Below the pieces are notes generated by a model that saw nothing but the letters and a program-made list of their open reading frames with translations, had not been told where the DNA came from and did no database searches. This document shows, one piece after another, positions 61,367-64,000 of a stretch of DNA of 64,000 nucleotides (within the stretch, counting starts at the first letter, position 1; the number at the start of each line of letters is the position of its first letter). The DNA comes from Candidatus Tectomicrobia bacterium. Lineage in GTDB: Bacteria > UBA8248. Position numbers and translations under genes: made by a program. Where the stretch lies: assembly GCA_016192135.1 (NCBI GenBank), contig JACPUR010000041.1, positions 124,001 through 188,000 of the forward strand. The letters are read 5' to 3'.

Positions 61367-62155
61367 ATGCGTGAGAAGCTGATCGTCGAAGGCCTGAGCC
61401 ACCACTATCCGGACGAGTACACCGGGATGGACGTCCACGCCCTCGACAACGTGAGCTTTAAGGTTCATGAGGGCGAATTCGCCGCCGTCGTCGGGCCGAG
61501 CGGCTGCGGCAAGTCCACCCTTCTGAACATCCTCGCGGGCCTGCTCCCCCACAAGGTGGGGAGCGTGCGAGTGGACGGCACGGAAGTGAAGGGGCCGGGG
61601 CCGGACCGGGGGGTGGTCTTCCAGGAGCACGCCATCCTTCCCTGGCGGACGGTTTCGCGGAACATCGGGCACGGCTTGGAGATCCAGGGGGTGCCGGCCG
61701 CCGAGCGCAACCGCCGGGTGCAGGAATTCGTGGATATGGTCGGACTGACAGGCTTCGAGGGGCGCTACCCCCACGAGCTCTCGGGCGGCATGAAGCAGCG
61801 CGTCGCGCTCGCGCGCACGCTCTGCGCCAACCCCGTCGTCATGCTCATGGACGAGCCCTTCGCCGCCGTGGACGCCCAGACGCGGATCACCCTCCAGGAG
61901 GAGCTGAACCGCATCGCCATCGCCACCCGCAAGACCATCCTTTTCATCACCCACAACGTGGACGAGGCCGCCTTTCTCGGGGACCGCTGCTTTATCTTCA
62001 CCCGGCGGCCCGGCCGGCTGAAGGCCACCGTGAAGATCAATCTGCCCCGGGAGGCCCGCCAGTGGAAGAACGCGGCGGCCGACCCGACCTTCAACCGGGC
62101 GCGGGACGAGATTCTCGCAATGGTCCGCGAGGAGGTGCGCGATGGCGACGGCTAG
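61367..62155 (+). CDS. ABC transporter ATP-binding protein, nitrate/sulfonate type
   Basis: A 262-residue ATPase with Walker [10 protein letters not shown] (43-51), Q-loop [11 protein letters not shown], signature LSGGMKQR (138-145), Walker B VMLMDEP (158-164) and the His in [11 protein letters not shown]. It powers the importer whose five candidate binding proteins lie upstream. Its 3' end overlaps the first permease by 14 bp. ATG 61367. Confidence 0.95.
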   Translation: MREKLIVEGLSHHYPDEYTGMDVHALDNVSFKVHEGEFAAVVGPSGCGKSTLLNILAGLLPHKVGSVRVDGTEVKGPGPDRGVVFQEHAILPWRTVSRNIGHGLEIQGVPAAERNRRVQEFVDMVGLTGFEGRYPHELSGGMKQRVALARTLCANPVVMLMDEPFAAVDAQTRITLQEELNRIAIATRKTILFITHNVDEAAFLGDRCFIFTRRPGRLKATVKINLPREARQWKNAAADPTFNRARDEILAMVREEVRDGDG

Positions 62156-62981
62156 CGCCCCGGCCGCCTCCTCCCGCCAGGGGCCGAGGACGCTCCGCTT
62201 CCCCCGCCTCCACCGCTTTTTACACAAGGGAGGCCTTGAGCTGGCCTGCGTCCTGCTGGGGGGGCTGGCCCTGTGGGCCCTGGTTTCCCACGTCATCCCC
62301 CGCCCCGATCGCTACCTCCCCTCCCCCGGGACGGTGGTCTACTCCTCCTTCGATATGCTGTGGAAGGGGCTGTTGCCTGAGTTCATCTGGAACACCATCT
62401 GGCGCCTCCTCATCGGAAGCGGCTTGGGCATCCTGGTCGGCATTCCGTTCGGCATCCTCCTGGGCCTGAACCGCATGGTGTCGGACATGTTCTACCCCAT
62501 CCTGAACTTCTTCCAATCCATCGCGGGCATCGCGCTCCTCCCCGTCGTGATGATCTGGTGGGGGAGCAGCGAGCAGACCGTCATTTTCGTCATCCTCTAC
62601 ACCTGCCTCTTCCCCATCGCGTTCAACGTCCTGGTCGGGGTGCGAAGCATCCCGCGCATCTATGTGAACGCCTTGCGCACCCTGGGAGCCTCCCGGCTGC
62701 GCATCGTCCGGGACGTCATCCTTCCTGGGGCGCTGCCGTCCATCGCGACGGGGCTCCGCCTCGGCATCGGCTTCGCTTGGCGGGCGGTGATCGCGGGCGA
62801 GATGCTGGCGGGACAGCAGGGGCTCGGCTGGATGATCTTCACGGCCCAGCAGGTGGACCTGACCGCGCAGGTCATCCTGGGGATGGCCATGATTGGCGTC
62901 CTGTGGATCGTGCTGGATCGTTACCTCCTCCGCCCCCTGGAGGTGGACACCATCCAGCGCTGGGGGCTCGTGCAGCGATGA
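62142..62981 (+). CDS. ABC transporter permease 1
   Basis: A 279-residue permease of the NrtB/SsuC/TauC type with six helices. The EAA-like loop reads [46 protein letters not shown], typical of the family. ATG 62142 overlaps the ATPase end by 14 bp, and its stop overlaps the next permease (ATGA). The pair probably forms the heterodimeric channel. Confidence 0.93.
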   Translation: MATASAPAASSRQGPRTLRFPRLHRFLHKGGLELACVLLGGLALWALVSHVIPRPDRYLPSPGTVVYSSFDMLWKGLLPEFIWNTIWRLLIGSGLGILVGIPFGILLGLNRMVSDMFYPILNFFQSIAGIALLPVVMIWWGSSEQTVIFVILYTCLFPIAFNVLVGVRSIPRIYVNALRTLGASRLRIVRDVILPGALPSIATGLRLGIGFAWRAVIAGEMLAGQQGLGWMIFTAQQVDLTAQVILGMAMIGVLWIVLDRYLLRPLEVDTIQRWGLVQR

Positions 62982-63838
62982 ATGCAGCCGCATCCGCACT
63001 CGCGCTGGAGAGAGTGGGCCTCGACCGGAGGCGCCTGCGCAGGATTGGCCTGGGCGCCATTCCGTTCTTCCTGCTCTTGAGCCTGTGGCAGCTCAATACC
63101 TACATGGGATGGCTGAAACCCATCTACATCCCTCCCCTCGGATCCGTGGTGAGCGCCATCTTCACCCTCCAGGAAGGATGCCCCGGCCTCTGGGCTGTCC
63201 TCACGATGAATGAGAGCTGTCTTTTCACGAGCCACGTCCTCTCCAGCATGGGCCGGGTGGGGCTGGGCCTGGCGGTAGGGGTGCCTCTCGGGATCGGCCT
63301 GGGCCTGCTGGCGGGAATGAGCCGCCGCCTTGGCAATGCGATGGAACCTCTGGGCGTCTTCGCCAACGCCATCTCCGGCATCGCCTGGGTGCCCCTCGCC
63401 ATCGTCTGGTTCGGCGTCGGCTGGATGACCACGCTTTTCATCCTCCTGAACACTGTGTTCTGGCTGGTCTTCTTCAATACGCTGCTCGGGGTGCGGGGCG
63501 TCCCGCGCACCTTCGAGAACAGCGTCCTCACCCTGGGGGGTGGCCGCCGCCACGTCATCTTCCAGGTCTACCTTCCGGGCGCCCTGCCCAGCATCGTGAC
63601 GGGCGTGCGCATGAGCATGGGATTTGGCTGGCGGGCCCTCATCGCCGCCGAGATGATCGGCGGCAACAAGGGGCTGGGCTTCATGATCTTCGTGTCGGCG
63701 GGGGAATATAAGGTGGAGGAGGTCTTCCTTGGCGTCCTTTTCATCGGGATCATCTGGATGATCACCGACAGGACCATTCTGGTGCCGCTAGAGAAATGGA
63801 CGATCGAGAGGTGGGGCCTGGTTTGGAGGCCGTCGTGA
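62978..63838 (+). CDS. ABC transporter permease 2
   Basis: A 286-residue permease, second channel subunit. The EAA loop reads [43 protein letters not shown]. An N-terminal Arg-rich stretch precedes the first helix. ATG 62978 overlaps the stop of permease 1. Its own stop overlaps the GTG of the next frame. Confidence 0.93.
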   Translation: MNAAASALALERVGLDRRRLRRIGLGAIPFFLLLSLWQLNTYMGWLKPIYIPPLGSVVSAIFTLQEGCPGLWAVLTMNESCLFTSHVLSSMGRVGLGLAVGVPLGIGLGLLAGMSRRLGNAMEPLGVFANAISGIAWVPLAIVWFGVGWMTTLFILLNTVFWLVFFNTLLGVRGVPRTFENSVLTLGGGRRHVIFQVYLPGALPSIVTGVRMSMGFGWRALIAAEMIGGNKGLGFMIFVSAGEYKVEEVFLGVLFIGIIWMITDRTILVPLEKWTIERWGLVWRPS

Positions 63839-64000
63839 CCGGAGCAGTGGCGGGAGGGGCGAGCCTGAGCGGGCTGCGGCGGCATCCCACGGTCCGCTTC
63901 CTGTTCGTGTGCCTCGTGATTATCGCTCTCTACGTGGGCTACGGTTACGCCACCGCCTCGGGGCGCCTGACCTCCCGCCTCGGCGAGCGCCTCGCCCGCA
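63835..64000 (+). CDS. Membrane protein, N-terminal fragment at the right edge
   Basis: GTG 63835 overlaps the permease stop (GTGA) and opens a frame that runs off the window. The 55 visible residues start with a Gly/Ala/Leu-rich stretch and then a hydrophobic helix (VRFLFVCLVIIALYVGYGYA) followed by RLTSRLGERLAR. It could be a third transporter component or another membrane protein; too little is visible. Confidence 0.6.
   Translation, partial: MTGAVAGGASLSGLRRHPTVRFLFVCLVIIALYVGYGYATASGRLTSRLGERLAR

Noticed and set aside
1-64000. TGA reassigned as a sense codon for the whole genome
   Set aside because: Many genes here end properly at TGA, including those in 4-bp ATGA or GTGA overlaps, so TGA is a stop by default.
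1-64000. tRNA genes, including tRNA-Sec, or rRNA
   Set aside because: No T-arm GTTCRANYC motif with matching acceptor stem was found outside coding sequence.

Overview
The window is a high-GC bacterial chromosome segment, densely packed on both strands. Many neighbouring genes overlap by 4 bp. The gene set includes heme synthesis from glutamyl-tRNA, a class I adenylate cyclase, a PPi-type phosphofructokinase, CO-dehydrogenase-like subunits, nitrate/sulfonate-type ABC transporters and an outer-membrane porin. This fits a Gram-negative, probably uncultivated proteobacterial or Desulfobacterota/Tectomicrobia-like lineage, but the sequence alone does not settle the phylum. No rRNA, tRNA, CRISPR array, phage or intact insertion sequence was found.

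The most notable content is four genes that look broken by a single in-frame TGA but read as intact selenoproteins. In each the TGA sits exactly where the family has, or can have, its redox-active Cys/Sec. They are a DsbA-like oxidoreductase (UPWC, 4940-5590), a secreted DUF3179 protein (UPLC, 27459-28508), an iodothyronine-deiodinase-like protein (TUPPY, 31575-32267) and a rhodanese-type sulfurtransferase (YUQTGYRA, 54195-55034). Candidate SECIS hairpins follow the UGA, strongest in the DUF3179 and sulfurtransferase genes. selA, selB, selC and selD are not in this window.

Layout. 1-1309: the start of an ABC permease and its ATPase. 1549-2593: a RidA-like protein, then a low-GC islet with two orphan small genes. 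2711-7931: a tightly overlapping operon (mtaB, SAM hydrolase, Sec-DsbA, P1 peptidase, MFS transporter). 8218-11920: CO-dehydrogenase-type medium and small subunits with MoxR (CoxD-like) and CoxE-like genes, but no large subunit. 12012-15871: an orphan response regulator, an ammonium transporter and glutamine synthetase. 15953-20889: PPi-PFK, CutA, a MeaB-like GTPase, an LLM oxidoreductase and a cupin, with interspersed palindromic repeats. 21661-23761: three universal stress proteins in tandem.

24020-32267: a GNAT protein, a metallophosphoesterase-like protein, an SSF symporter, Sec-DUF3179, a porin, then about 1.1 kb holding two copies of a structured RNA-like module with compensatory changes, a small secreted protein and the Sec-deiodinase homologue. 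32357-35943: a TIM-barrel-like protein, a YkgJ-like Cys cluster protein, a crotonase and a thiolase. 36058-40972: hemB, hemD, hemC, hemA and a CcsA/HemX-type membrane protein. 41280-42957: pyrD and pyrK. 43160-47429: class I adenylate cyclase and two uncharacterised genes. 47402-54171: dehydrogenases, a VOC protein, a ClC transporter, PlsC and an SDR that precedes the Sec-sulfurtransferase.

55198-64000: five tandem paralogous periplasmic substrate-binding proteins, interrupted by a divergent cupin gene, followed by one ATPase, two permeases and the start of a further membrane protein.
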